Below, in pieces: positions 28,552 through 37,795 of a DNA stretch of 64,000 nucleotides. The notes under the pieces are model-generated. The model did no database searches and had not been told where the DNA came from. It saw only the letters and a list, made by a program, of their open reading frames with translations. Source of the stretch: Erysipelothrix amsterdamensis (GTDB lineage Bacteria; Bacillota_I; Bacilli_A; Erysipelotrichales; Erysipelotrichaceae); NCBI RefSeq assembly GCF_940143175.1, contig NZ_OW659496.1, positions 1,116,001 to 1,180,000 on the forward strand, in the 5' to 3' direction. The translations under genes and the position numbers were made by a program. Positions within the stretch are counted from its first letter, which is position 1. Every line of letters starts with the position of its first letter.

Positions 28552-29850
28552 TTATAGCACGGCAGCAATTAAATTTGGTTTTTCAACAGGTTCTTGACCC
28601 ATCACAAAACATGAAACTGTATTATTTTTATGATTATCGGTTATTGGTGAATCGCTATAAAGAGTCGCAAGTAAATCACCCGCGTGAATTACATCCCCAA
28701 TTTCTTTGCGAAGTACAATTCCCGCTTTGTAATCAATAATATCCTCTTTGGTTTGTCTTCCTGCCCCTAAGTGCATGGACACAATACCTAATTCCATAGC
28801 TTTTAAATCATGTAAGTAGCCATCTTGCTCTGCAAACACTTCAACCTCATATTTTGCTTTCGTAAAGGCGTCGAGATCATTAAAAATCAAGATATCTCCA
28901 CCTTGTGCCTCAATCCATTTTAAGAATGTATCATAAGCAGCACCGCTTCGTAATGTTTCTTTTGCGAGTGTATAGCCACTTTCTGGTGAATCCGAAAGAT
29001 CTGCTTGATACAGCATATATCCTGAGGCAACAAGACACAGCTCTTCTAAATCTTTTGGACCTTCATTTTTCAAAGTCATAATTGCTTCTTCGACTTCTAG
29101 TGCATTCCCAATTGAATGTCCTAATGGTTGATTCATATTTGAAAGCATCGCATTGACTTCACGGCCAAGATTACGACCAATCGTAATCATTGTATTCGCT
29201 AACTCACGCGCATCCTCAACAGTCTTCATAAACGCACCTTCGCCATATTTTACATCAAGTAAAATACAGTCTGCTCCCCCTGCCAATTTTTTTGACATGA
29301 TCGATGAAGCAATTAAAGGTATCGCATTAACGGTTCCTGTAACATCACGTAATGAGTAAAGAACTTTATCTGCATAAACTAAATTACCTGTTTGACCAAT
29401 AACCGCGAGATTAATCGCATTAACTTGATCAATGAAATCTTGACTTGAAACCTCGATGTTGAAGCCAGGAATGGATTCTAACTTGTCGAGTGTTCCACCG
29501 GTATGACCTAAACCTCTACCACTCATTTTAGCAACCTTTGCGCCAGCTGCTGCAACAATCGGACTTAATATAATTGTAGTTTTATCGCCAACGCCACCTG
29601 TTGAATGCTTATCAACTTTCTTTCCAACAATGGATGACAAATCAATAACATCACCACTGCGCATCATTGCATCCGTCAAGGCAGTAGTCTCATCGAGACT
29701 CATTCCTTTTAATACGATTGCCATGAGTAGAGCACTGGTTTGATAATCTTTCACAGTACCCTCTGTAACTCCATGAATCCAAAAATTAATTTCTTCTTGA
29801 GTTAACTCAAGACCATCACGTTTCTTTTCAATTATTTCTACTATTGTCAT
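28552..29850 (-). CDS. pdp: Pyrimidine-nucleoside phosphorylase
   Basis: Cleaves thymidine and uridine with phosphate to base and (deoxy)ribose-1-phosphate. KHSTGGVGDKTTI, KMSGRGLGHTGGTLDK and DVKYGEGAFM are hallmark blocks. 432 residues. It shares the operon with thyA, folA and deoC, so synthesis and salvage of thymidine are encoded side by side. Confidence 0.96.
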   Translation of the reverse strand: MTIVEIIEKKRDGLELTQEEINFWIHGVTEGTVKDYQTSALLMAIVLKGMSLDETTALTDAMMRSGDVIDLSSIVGKKVDKHSTGGVGDKTTIILSPIVAAAGAKVAKMSGRGLGHTGGTLDKLESIPGFNIEVSSQDFIDQVNAINLAVIGQTGNLVYADKVLYSLRDVTGTVNAIPLIASSIMSKKLAGGADCILLDVKYGEGAFMKTVEDARELANTMITIGRNLGREVNAMLSNMNQPLGHSIGNALEVEEAIMTLKNEGPKDLEELCLVASGYMLYQADLSDSPESGYTLAKETLRSGAAYDTFLKWIEAQGGDILIFNDLDAFTKAKYEVEVFAEQDGYLHDLKAMELGIVSMHLGAGRQTKEDIIDYKAGIVLRKEIGDVIHAGDLLATLYSDSPITDNHKNNTVSCFVMGQEPVEKPNLIAAVL

Positions 29851-29852
29851 AA

Positions 29853-30305
29853 TTATATCCTCTCGTAAGTTACTTGTTTAAAAGTACTGTATTCAACCTG
29901 ATTCTTGATCTTGAATTCTAAATCAGAAAAATCCGGAAAAAATGTATCACCAATTACATCATTTGGTATATACGAAATGATTAACTCGTGAGCAAAAGGC
30001 AAACTTTGAGCGTAAATTTCTCCGCCACCCGCGATAAAAATATCTTCGCTCGATTCTTGATGTTGACTTAAAAATGCCCTAAGATCTGGAATTGCATTTT
30101 CAATCGAAGCGTTTCGTGTTACGACATAGATTTCTCGGTTATCAAGCTTTTTAGGAAGACCCTCGAACGTTTTCCGACCCATAACCACTTTTTGATTCAG
30201 AGTAGACTTTCGAAAATGTTGTAAATCTTCTTTATTATGCCATGGCATCGATCCATTTAAACCAATAGTGCGATGGTTATTCATTGCGACAATTATTTTA
30301 ATCAT
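29853..30305 (-). CDS. folA: Dihydrofolate reductase
   Basis: Reduces dihydrofolate to tetrahydrofolate, regenerating the cofactor consumed by thymidylate synthase just upstream. IVAMNNHRTIGLNGSMPWHN at the start, VVMGRKTFEGLP and IFIAGGGEIYAQ for NADPH binding. 150 residues. ATG at 30305 overlaps the thyA stop as TGATG; AAGGTG lies eight bases upstream. A GTG one codon earlier is less likely. Confidence 0.96.
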   Translation of the reverse strand: MIKIIVAMNNHRTIGLNGSMPWHNKEDLQHFRKSTLNQKVVMGRKTFEGLPKKLDNREIYVVTRNASIENAIPDLRAFLSQHQESSEDIFIAGGGEIYAQSLPFAHELIISYIPNDVIGDTFFPDFSDLEFKIKNQVEYSTFKQVTYERI

Positions 30306-31174
30306 CACACACTCACCTTAGCTTTTATTAATGGATGTGGATCATAGCCGACTACTTCAAAATCTTCAAACTTGAAATCTGTAATTTTTTCTTGGTTTCC
30401 ATGAATTATGAGCTGAGGTAAAGATTTCGGTTCGCGTGCTAATTGCATTTGAACTGCATCATAATGATCATTGTAAATATGTAAATCACCAAAGGTATGG
30501 ACAAATTCTCCCACCTCTAAATCACAAACTTTAGCTATCATGTGTAACAACAGCGCATACGAAGCAATATTAAATGGAACACCTAAAAATACATCTGCAC
30601 TACGCTGATAAAGTTGCAATGATAGTTTTTGATCATTGCTTACATAAAACTGCATAAATGCATGACAAGGTGGTAGTGCCATTTGATCAACTTCGGCCGG
30701 ATTCCAAGCACTCATAATAATACGACGTGAGTATGGGTTTGTTTTAATTGTCTCAATCACGTTATTAAGCTGGTCAACACCACCAAAATCACGCCATTGT
30801 TTACCATAAACCGGACCCAATTCACCGTATTTTTGAGCAAACAAATCATCAGCAACAATGCGTTCAATAAACTCATCCATAGTTTCACCATTGTAATCAT
30901 CCGATTTTTTAAAAAGTTCGTAAGGCCATTCATTCCAAATTCGAACTTTATTTTCGACAAGCCATTTGATATTGGTATCGCCGCTTACAAACCATAATAG
31001 TTCTTTCGCAAGCGATGGAAAATGAACTTTTTTAGTCGTAAGCAAGGGAAAACCCTTGCTTAAATCAAAACGCATTTGATAACCAAAAACGCCTGTCGTA
31101 CCCGTTCCCGTACGATCTTCTCGTCGTGAACCTTCGTCTAATACAAATTGACACATTTCCAAATAATTTTTCAT
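30305..31174 (-). CDS. thyA: Thymidylate synthase ThyA
   Basis: Converts dUMP to dTMP with methylene-tetrahydrofolate. The catalytic cysteine is in [11 protein letters not shown], and [16 protein letters not shown] and [12 protein letters not shown] are conserved. 289 residues. AGGTGAT precedes the ATG. It is the first gene of the ten-gene thyA-to-deoC operon. Confidence 0.98.
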   Translation of the reverse strand: MKNYLEMCQFVLDEGSRREDRTGTGTTGVFGYQMRFDLSKGFPLLTTKKVHFPSLAKELLWFVSGDTNIKWLVENKVRIWNEWPYELFKKSDDYNGETMDEFIERIVADDLFAQKYGELGPVYGKQWRDFGGVDQLNNVIETIKTNPYSRRIIMSAWNPAEVDQMALPPCHAFMQFYVSNDQKLSLQLYQRSADVFLGVPFNIASYALLLHMIAKVCDLEVGEFVHTFGDLHIYNDHYDAVQMQLAREPKSLPQLIIHGNQEKITDFKFEDFEVVGYDPHPLIKAKVSV

Positions 31175-31191
31175 TTTATCACCTACATCCT

Positions 31192-31197
31192 ATTATA
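31192..31197 (-). promoter_or_regulatory. -10 box before thyA
   Basis: TATAAT on the minus strand 17 bases before the thyA start, in the short gap after the ssb-like gene. No clear -35 was found. It may be an internal promoter, with ssb also reading into thyA. Confidence 0.45.
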
Positions 31198-31220
31198 CAA
31201 AAAAATCGCTCTCTTTGGTA

Positions 31221-31511
31221 CTATTTCGGATATAAGAACTCAAGATGTTCCGCAATTAAGATAAATTTTTCATCATTAATTTCTAATCTACCTTTCACAG
31301 AAATTAAACTCCCCGGTTTACAAGAATTTGTGGTTGTCTCACTCGCACCTCTCCAAAGTAAAATTGGAAATATATCCTTACGGAAAATACCTGGTGGAGT
31401 TCTAAAATTTGAAGTGACACTTACATGCATCAATGCGTAACTTTCATTTGAGTGCTCCTCAATTGGAACTGGCATTGTTTCGATGTGTCCTACTAATTGT
31501 ACAAAATTCAT
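31221..31511 (-). CDS. Short single-stranded DNA-binding protein-like OB-fold protein
   Basis: A 96-residue protein starting MNFVQLVGHIETMPVPIEEH. The pattern of strands (MHVSVTSNFR, FPILLWRGASE, GSLISVKGRLE, FILIAEHLEFL) is that of an SSB OB-fold, with no acidic C-terminal tail. The short length recalls competence-type SsbB paralogues. Its sequence is divergent, so DNA binding is inferred. ATG at 31511 has AGGAGG upstream. The main SSB would be elsewhere. Confidence 0.75.
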   Translation of the reverse strand: MNFVQLVGHIETMPVPIEEHSNESYALMHVSVTSNFRTPPGIFRKDIFPILLWRGASETTTNSCKPGSLISVKGRLEINDEKFILIAEHLEFLYPK

Positions 31512-31601
31512 TTTTTCCTCCTTTTCTCTATGTGGGTTGCCCCACACTCATAAATTTACTTCAAATAGATAGCATCCTAATATTTTTTTTAAAAATACAA
31601 C

Positions 31602-31632
31602 AAAAAAGGTTAGATTCAATAGAATCTAACCT
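31602..31632 (-). terminator. Intrinsic terminator after the M16 pair
   Basis: Minus strand AGGTTAGATTC, loop TATT, GAATCTAACCT followed by TTTTTT. It begins at the stop codon of the upstream gene. Confidence 0.93.
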
Positions 31633-32887
31633 AATTATCTGAATTAACCATTCGTAAAAATGTATCATCACTGTCCAAAATCACATCCACTAGATCCGCC
31701 AGTGCATCATACGATAAATCTCGAATCATCTCTAAATAATCAAAATACGAAACACCATCGAAATGAGCTCGTCCCAACGTAATTGCAAGTTCATCTGTCT
31801 TACTTAGTGACATAATCATCTCGCCATAGTATCGCTTTTTCAATTGATTAAACAAAGATTCATCATGTTTTAAATGATTCATACGATGCTTAATAATATC
31901 TTTAAACGCCTCATGCTTATGCCCTTCATTTACAAAATAGATAACTCCAAATGATTCGCGAATGTCAACATCATAGCCATATGAGTTCGAAACGATTCCT
32001 TCATCAAGCCAAACCTGATAATCTGGAATCATCTCGGAAAAATTCATTTCTAAAAGCATCCGTATCAAAAACTCATCTTTTAATTTATCATTACGCTCAT
32101 AAGGAAACTTAAAAGAATAAGTCATTTTTGGAACCTCTACATCGCCTTGAATTTCTCGCTCTTTAATAGCTACAGTATGGGGTTCCTTATCAAACAAATC
32201 AACAACTTCCTCGCTTACCGCACGATGTGATTGGGTCTCTTGCAGGACAATTTCCGCAACTTTTTGGGGTTCCATCGGTGTTACGATTGTTAAAGACATA
32301 CGATGATCAGAATAGTTCATCTCAAAAGCACGAAGCAAATCAGCGCGTGTCGTTTCTGTCACACTTTGTTCCGTTCCCGCGATATCATAAATAAACGGAT
32401 AATGATGAAATAAGTTTACATAAGTCTCATTCAATAGACGCATATCCGGCATCTGTTCATACATCTTAATTTCTTCGATAATGATGCCCTTCTCTTTTTC
32501 AACGCTTTCTTCACTAACGCTAAACTTACTTACAAATTGAATCAACAGGCGTAATGGCGCCTCCAAATCACCGTTATGACCAAAATAATACATAGTTTGT
32601 TCATACGACGTAAAAGCATTACCACTTGCACCTAATTCCGCAAACTGACTTAATATGTCCTTGCTCTCATCTTCAAACAGTTTATGTTCTAAAAAATGTG
32701 CAACACCCGATTTATGCTCAACTACATTTCCTTCGATGCTTTGCTTAAGATTTAAAGCCCCAAACGGAGTCCCATAGACAGCACTTGAACGTTTAAATCC
32801 TGGTCGGTGCACAATGGTTACGGTTAATGCACTTGGTGTTGTAAAGGTATACACTTTTTCATTAAAATCATTTTTAATTGTTTTCAT
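31631..32887 (-). CDS. M16-family zinc peptidase, YmfH type (active subunit)
   Basis: Insulinase-family metalloprotease. The inverted zinc motif HFLEH is at residues 64-68, and EKGIIIEEIKMYE supplies the third ligand. Two M16 domains, 418 residues. ATG at 32887 has GAGGTGA upstream and overlaps the partner gene by 14 bases. It corresponds to Bacillus YmfH, which pairs with YmfF; peptide processing is likely but the substrate is unknown. Confidence 0.9.
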   Translation of the reverse strand: MKTIKNDFNEKVYTFTTPSALTVTIVHRPGFKRSSAVYGTPFGALNLKQSIEGNVVEHKSGVAHFLEHKLFEDESKDILSQFAELGASGNAFTSYEQTMYYFGHNGDLEAPLRLLIQFVSKFSVSEESVEKEKGIIIEEIKMYEQMPDMRLLNETYVNLFHHYPFIYDIAGTEQSVTETTRADLLRAFEMNYSDHRMSLTIVTPMEPQKVAEIVLQETQSHRAVSEEVVDLFDKEPHTVAIKEREIQGDVEVPKMTYSFKFPYERNDKLKDEFLIRMLLEMNFSEMIPDYQVWLDEGIVSNSYGYDVDIRESFGVIYFVNEGHKHEAFKDIIKHRMNHLKHDESLFNQLKKRYYGEMIMSLSKTDELAITLGRAHFDGVSYFDYLEMIRDLSYDALADLVDVILDSDDTFLRMVNSDN

Positions 32888-34100
32888 TATTTTCACCTCG
32901 ATATGCGAAGACAAACGGTTTTGTGATTTTCGTCAATACGGCTTTCACATCCGACTCCGTAACTGTACGGATTTTTTCTTGCATTGTTTCAATGGACTCA
33001 TCAACTTGCAGCATATTATTTCTAAAAGTATGATCTGCAATACTCTTTATCCGTTCGGTATTACCTTCTAGTGAAAGATCTAAATAGTTAATAGCCGCTG
33101 TTAAATCTAAAGGTTCATTTCGGATTATCTCAAATTGATCTTCAATCAGTGATAAAGTTTTTTCTACATTTTTATCACTAACGCCTGTCGCAATATAGAA
33201 GATTCCATCATAAACTTGACGTGATGCATAGATGGAATAGCACAAACTGTGCTTTTCGCGAATATTCTGAAAAAGAAGCGAAGTCGGTAGTTGACCGAGG
33301 TATGCAATAAACACGAGATATGCATAATACAAATCATCATAAGGTGTAATGCTTGTTTCATAGACGCATACAAGCTCACTTTGAGTTCCTTTATACCGTT
33401 CTTCGAGATACGTCTCTGTAATTTCTGTTTTTAGAAGTGATTCGTTTATTGGCATTGAGTGTCCAACCGTAAACGCATCAAAATTACATGCTCGATCAAC
33501 GCCACCCACAAGATAAATTTGCTTATTAAACTCTTGAATACAACGTGTATGGAGCTTTTGAACGTCCTTTAAACTTACACTATCTAAATCACCCAAATCT
33601 CCGAAGGCGCTTAAACCAAACAACTGACCTTCACCTGCATGTTTAAAACCTTTAACCAGTGCATTTTGTGATGCATTTTCTTTTATATGCATATGACTGA
33701 TGCGTAAATTTTTCTTTGCTTCTTCAAGAGTTTGTTCGGTTAATAATGGATATAGGTACATATCTTCAAGTAATTTAATCTGCTTATCCAATAACAATTC
33801 ATTAGTAAATCGTTCGTGAATCATTTTAATGCCGAGATCAATAACTTGGTATGTTCCCAAAGTATAAGTTAAAGCACTTGTCTTCGCTCCGTATAACATA
33901 TCGTGACGCTGTGCGAGTGATGTTTTAGTTGGGTTTTCAATAAGACGATCCCCCATCATCCGCGTGAGTAGATTTGCGATGGTATTTGTTTTTGATTCAA
34001 GCTTAAATACAATTTTTAACGAAAGATACACTTCATGAAACTTTTCTTCATTGATTTGATAAACCTTAATGTCATTTTTTAATAATAATTCTTCATTCAT
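32874..34100 (-). CDS. M16-family peptidase-like protein, YmfF type (no zinc motif)
   Basis: A 408-residue M16-like protein (LLTRMMGDRLIENPTKTSLAQRHDMLYGAK near the start) lacking HxxEH, so it should be catalytically inactive and act as partner of the adjacent active subunit. The C-terminal half keeps the M16 substrate-binding type pattern (SLLFQNIREKHSLCYSIYASRQ). GGAGG lies seven bases before the ATG. It is divergent from pncB. Confidence 0.88.
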   Translation of the reverse strand: MNEELLLKNDIKVYQINEEKFHEVYLSLKIVFKLESKTNTIANLLTRMMGDRLIENPTKTSLAQRHDMLYGAKTSALTYTLGTYQVIDLGIKMIHERFTNELLLDKQIKLLEDMYLYPLLTEQTLEEAKKNLRISHMHIKENASQNALVKGFKHAGEGQLFGLSAFGDLGDLDSVSLKDVQKLHTRCIQEFNKQIYLVGGVDRACNFDAFTVGHSMPINESLLKTEITETYLEERYKGTQSELVCVYETSITPYDDLYYAYLVFIAYLGQLPTSLLFQNIREKHSLCYSIYASRQVYDGIFYIATGVSDKNVEKTLSLIEDQFEIIRNEPLDLTAAINYLDLSLEGNTERIKSIADHTFRNNMLQVDESIETMQEKIRTVTESDVKAVLTKITKPFVFAYRGENNENN

Positions 34101-34126
34101 GATACATCCTCCAAAAAATGATACAA

Positions 34127-34132
34127 TATAAT
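34127..34132 (+). promoter_or_regulatory. Putative -10 box for pncB
   Basis: TATAAT on the plus strand, 46 bases before the pncB start, in the 77-base divergent region. No clear -35 box. The minus strand here also has TATTAT/TATATT that could serve the M16 pair. Confidence 0.45.
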
Positions 34133-34139
34133 AGCATTG

Positions 34140-34156
34140 TACATCAATATGATGTA
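34140..34156. promoter_or_regulatory. Palindromic operator candidate before pncB
   Basis: TACATCA and TGATGTA, separated by ATA, make a perfect 7-3-7 inverted repeat. It lies just past the -10 box at the expected transcription start, where a bound repressor would block. A NAD-metabolism repressor is the natural guess, but I cannot assign one. Confidence 0.5.
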
Positions 34157-34177
34157 AATAGAAAGAACGGTGACATA

Positions 34178-35626
34178 ATGATAAAACCTAACGATGCAGT
34201 CTTTTTGACTGACTTATATGAATTTACTATGGCTTACACATATTTCAAACAAAACCGACATGAAGAAATTGTTTATTTTGATATGTTTACCCGAAAAATA
34301 CCAAACCAAGGTGGTTATCTTATTTTTAATGGCTTGAGCAAACTTATTGAAACCATTAATAATTTTAAGTTTACACAGTCACATATCGATTATCTCTATG
34401 AACAAGGATTTACAGATCCAAAATTTCTTGATTATTTATTGAATTTAGAATTAAATTTAGACATTTGGGCCGTTGAAGACGGTACAGTTGTTTTCCAAAA
34501 TGAACCTTTGGTCACAGTTCGTGGTACTGTCATCGAAGCACAGCTAATCGAAACACTTTTACTATTATCTATCAACTACTCAACCTTAGTTACAACTAAA
34601 GCAAGCCGTATTGTTAACGCGGCTCGTGGACGCGCAGTACTCGAATTCGGTGCTCGTCGTGCTCACGGCTACGATTCTTCCGTTGATGGTGCCCGTGCTG
34701 CAATTATTGCAGGTTGCGTCGGAACATCCCATACCCTTGCTGGTTATCAATACGGGGCTCATGTTTCAGGAACCATGGCACATTCCTATATTCAACTTCA
34801 CGATTCAGAATTTGAAGCGTTTATGTCCTTCGCGGAAATCAATCCCGATAACGCAATTTTCCTCGTTGATACCTATGATACATTGGGGTCTGGAATACCA
34901 AACGCAATTAAAGTAGCCCATGAATATCTAATTCCAAACGGTTTCCGTCTCAAAGCAATTCGTCTTGATTCTGGAGACTTAGCATACCTATCTAAAGAGG
35001 CTCGTAAGATGCTTGATGAGGCAGGCCTTCAAGATTGTAAGATTATGGCATCCAACTCACTTGATGAATATCTCATTGATGACTTAATCTACCAAGGGGC
35101 TCAAATCGACTCATTTGGTGTTGGTGAGAATCTCATAACTTCAAAATCGGAACCTGTCTTAGGCGGTGTCTATAAGCTTGTGGCTCAGGAACGCGCAGAT
35201 GGAACGCTTACACCAAAAATCAAAGTAAGTGAGAACATCGAAAAGATAACAAACCCAAGTTACAAACGACTTTATCGTTTCTATGATAATCATACAAACA
35301 AGGCGCTCGCAGATTATATCGCCCTCGCAGATGAAGTAATCCCAACGGATACAATTACCATTTTTGATCCTTCTGCACCTTGGAAGAAGAAAACACTCAC
35401 TGATTATCAAGTAAGAGAATTACAAGTGCCCATTTACCAAAATGGTAAATGTGTTTATGAGTTACCAAATCTTGAGGAAATTGCACTCTATTCTCAAAAA
35501 GAATTGGAAACAATTTGGGATGAGGTAAAACGACTCCACTATCCGCATCGTTATTATGTTGATTTATCTCAAAAACTTTATGACTTGAAATTAGAGTTAC
35601 TTCACAATATAAGCGAGAATAAATAA
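34178..35626 (+). CDS. pncB: Nicotinate phosphoribosyltransferase
   Basis: Makes nicotinate mononucleotide from nicotinate and PRPP, the salvage entry to NAD. LTDLYEFTMAYTYFK at the start, VTTKASRIVNAARGRAVLEFGARRAHG near the middle, and LDSGDLAYLSKEAR are typical. 482 residues, plus-strand gene flanked by minus-strand ones. ATG at 34178 follows AACGGTGA; an upstream in-frame ATA/ATG lacks a site. Confidence 0.95.
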   Translation: MIKPNDAVFLTDLYEFTMAYTYFKQNRHEEIVYFDMFTRKIPNQGGYLIFNGLSKLIETINNFKFTQSHIDYLYEQGFTDPKFLDYLLNLELNLDIWAVEDGTVVFQNEPLVTVRGTVIEAQLIETLLLLSINYSTLVTTKASRIVNAARGRAVLEFGARRAHGYDSSVDGARAAIIAGCVGTSHTLAGYQYGAHVSGTMAHSYIQLHDSEFEAFMSFAEINPDNAIFLVDTYDTLGSGIPNAIKVAHEYLIPNGFRLKAIRLDSGDLAYLSKEARKMLDEAGLQDCKIMASNSLDEYLIDDLIYQGAQIDSFGVGENLITSKSEPVLGGVYKLVAQERADGTLTPKIKVSENIEKITNPSYKRLYRFYDNHTNKALADYIALADEVIPTDTITIFDPSAPWKKKTLTDYQVRELQVPIYQNGKCVYELPNLEEIALYSQKELETIWDEVKRLHYPHRYYVDLSQKLYDLKLELLHNISENK

Positions 35627-35674
35627 TTAATTTTTCGATAAAACACGACAACTGACTTTAACGTTAAATTCAAA

Positions 35675-35720
35675 TAAAAAAAGGTATGACCTCATCCATG
35701 TGAGATTCATACCTTTTTTT
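35675..35720. terminator. Bidirectional terminator between pncB and nupQ
   Basis: AAGGTATGA and TCATACCTT arms with an inner CTCA/TGAG pair, bordered by A7 and T7 runs, so it works for both converging genes. Confidence 0.92.
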
Positions 35721-35735
35721 GCGTAAATTATTTAT

Positions 35736-36689
35736 TTAACGTTTACCTGCATCATAAGGTTGTCCTGCAGCCTTAGGAGCTGCCGATTTCTTAGATGTGA
35801 ATACAAGGACTACTAAAGTCGCAATATATGGTAACATTTTGAAAACTTGATCCGGAATTCCAAGTCCATTTAGGAATGGTATTCCTGAATAAACATTGGA
35901 TAGCGTTAATGCAAGAGCGAAAAATAGAGATGAAAAGAAAATTGTCTTAGGTCTCCATTGACCGAAAATAAGAATCGCTAACGCAAGGAACCCGTAACCA
36001 TTTGCAGTACCTGTAAATGATGTGCTGATTGGAACTGTAATGATAAGTCCACCAAGCCCTGCAAGTGCTCCAGATATAAGAACTCCAGCCCAACGGATAC
36101 GTTTTACATTTCCACCTGCTGCATCAAGAGCATGTGGATTCTCTCCTGCTGATCGTAATCGCAAACCAAATCGTGTTTTATAAATAACAAAGGTTGCGAT
36201 AAAGAGGATTGCAATTCCAATATAGGTTGAGATATACGCATTGGTAAAAAACAACTTACCAATAATGGGTATTTCTGACAAAAATGGTACCTTTCGAATG
36301 AGAAACTCATTTCTGAACGGAATTTCTTTAACCGAATATAAGAGTCGTGCGATATAAACTGTAAATGCAGGTGCAAACATATTAATGGCTGTACCACTAA
36401 TAGTTTGATCCGCATTCATGTTTATTGCGGCAAACGCATGTACAGCTCCCATAACAACGCCGGCAAGAATGGCCGCTAACATGGCAACAATGTAAAGTAA
36501 TTGACCAGACATATGGTTCTGAAGGAAAAACAGAGTGATAACTCCAAAGAAGGTACCAAATACCATAATCCCTTCTAAAGCAATATTTACAATACCACCA
36601 CGCTCTGAGAATAAGCCACCAAGTGAAACTACAAGTAATGGGATTGCAACATACAACATCTGTTGAACAATAAATGCAAGTGTGTTCAT
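35736..36689 (-). CDS. nupQ: Nucleoside ABC transporter permease, NupQ/YufQ type
   Basis: Second permease subunit of a BMP-family nucleoside importer. 317 residues, about eight to nine membrane helices. SERGGIVNIALEGIMVFGTFFGV near residue 28 and RSAGENPHALDAAGGN are typical of this branch of the branched-chain/ribose permease family. Its ATG touches the stop of nupP. Confidence 0.92.
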   Translation of the reverse strand: MNTLAFIVQQMLYVAIPLLVVSLGGLFSERGGIVNIALEGIMVFGTFFGVITLFFLQNHMSGQLLYIVAMLAAILAGVVMGAVHAFAAINMNADQTISGTAINMFAPAFTVYIARLLYSVKEIPFRNEFLIRKVPFLSEIPIIGKLFFTNAYISTYIGIAILFIATFVIYKTRFGLRLRSAGENPHALDAAGGNVKRIRWAGVLISGALAGLGGLIITVPISTSFTGTANGYGFLALAILIFGQWRPKTIFFSSLFFALALTLSNVYSGIPFLNGLGIPDQVFKMLPYIATLVVLVFTSKKSAAPKAAGQPYDAGKR

Positions 36690-37795
36690 CAGTTATCACC
36701 TCCGGAATTTTTCGTCACTTTCGCAATAAATCCTTTAAGAAGTATTGTAAGTGCGCTCACATAGATAATTGTAGCGGTGATAACAGAGATAATTTCAGGC
36801 TCAAGACCAAATAATTGAAGATTATTACCACCATACGTAATATGCGCTATAAAGAGACCTGAAAGAATAATACCTATAGGATTACTTTGCGCAAGTAAAG
36901 CTACTGAGATACCGTCAAATCCTTCTGTAAGAAGAACATTAAGCACATCCATGTATTTTCCAACATTTGCAAGGTACATCACTGCACCACCAAGGCCCGC
37001 AAGAGCACCTGCTATCGTCATCGATAGAATGATTGATTTTTTTTCATTGATACCCGCATAGCGGCTCGCATGACGATTATATCCAACTGCTTTCAGTTCA
37101 AATCCAAACTTTGTTTTTTCTAAAACGATATAAATCAAAATTGCCATCACAATTGCAATTACAATTCCAATATTTACCGATGATCTGGGAAAAATCTTGT
37201 TTAAACCCAATACCGGTAAATATGCATTCACAGGTGGTAAAGTACGTGAATGAACAGAATCGAATGCAGTATTGGTAATCAGATAGTTTACGGCATACAT
37301 ACCAATATAGTTCAACATAATCGAAGCAATAACTTCGTTCACATTTCGATAAGCCTTCAAGATCCCTACAATCGCACCCCACAGTGCCCCAGCGAGAGCC
37401 CCACCAATTAGACCTACAATCCAACCAGTACCGGCAGGCATCCAAGTCCAGTTTACACCAATATAGACAGCCGTAAATGCACCAACTGTAAACTGTCCAG
37501 AAGCCCCAATATTAAAGAGACCCGTTTTAAATGCGAATCCAACAGATAACCCCGTTAGAATAATGGGTGCTGCTCTAAAGAGAACATTTCCCATACCACG
37601 TAGGTTATGGTGGAAACCACCTTTAAGAATAATCCAAAATGCACTTAATGCATATTGTGGGGTCGTAAGTAAGATTACGAGAAACCCAACAAATAATCCA
37701 ATGATTATCGCAAGGAAGGATGCAATAACAGCATGATTTCCTTCATTTGCAAAGAATTTTTTAATTTTTGTACCAATCGAACTAGTTTTTGCCAT
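36689..37795 (-). CDS. nupP: Nucleoside ABC transporter permease, NupP/YufP type
   Basis: First permease subunit (368 residues, about ten hydrophobic segments). GLSVGFAFKTGLFNIGASGQF and KAVGYNRHASRYAGI are family signatures. It overlaps the end of nupO by 14 bases. Works with NupO and NupQ; the binding lipoproteins lie upstream. Confidence 0.92.
   Translation of the reverse strand: MAKTSSIGTKIKKFFANEGNHAVIASFLAIIIGLFVGFLVILLTTPQYALSAFWIILKGGFHHNLRGMGNVLFRAAPIILTGLSVGFAFKTGLFNIGASGQFTVGAFTAVYIGVNWTWMPAGTGWIVGLIGGALAGALWGAIVGILKAYRNVNEVIASIMLNYIGMYAVNYLITNTAFDSVHSRTLPPVNAYLPVLGLNKIFPRSSVNIGIVIAIVMAILIYIVLEKTKFGFELKAVGYNRHASRYAGINEKKSIILSMTIAGALAGLGGAVMYLANVGKYMDVLNVLLTEGFDGISVALLAQSNPIGIILSGLFIAHITYGGNNLQLFGLEPEIISVITATIIYVSALTILLKGFIAKVTKNSGGDN

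Noticed and set aside
36104-36699. Open frames rich in Cys and Trp opposite or shifted within nupP and nupQ
   Set aside because: Out-of-frame shadows of real permease genes, with no ribosome sites and improbable composition.
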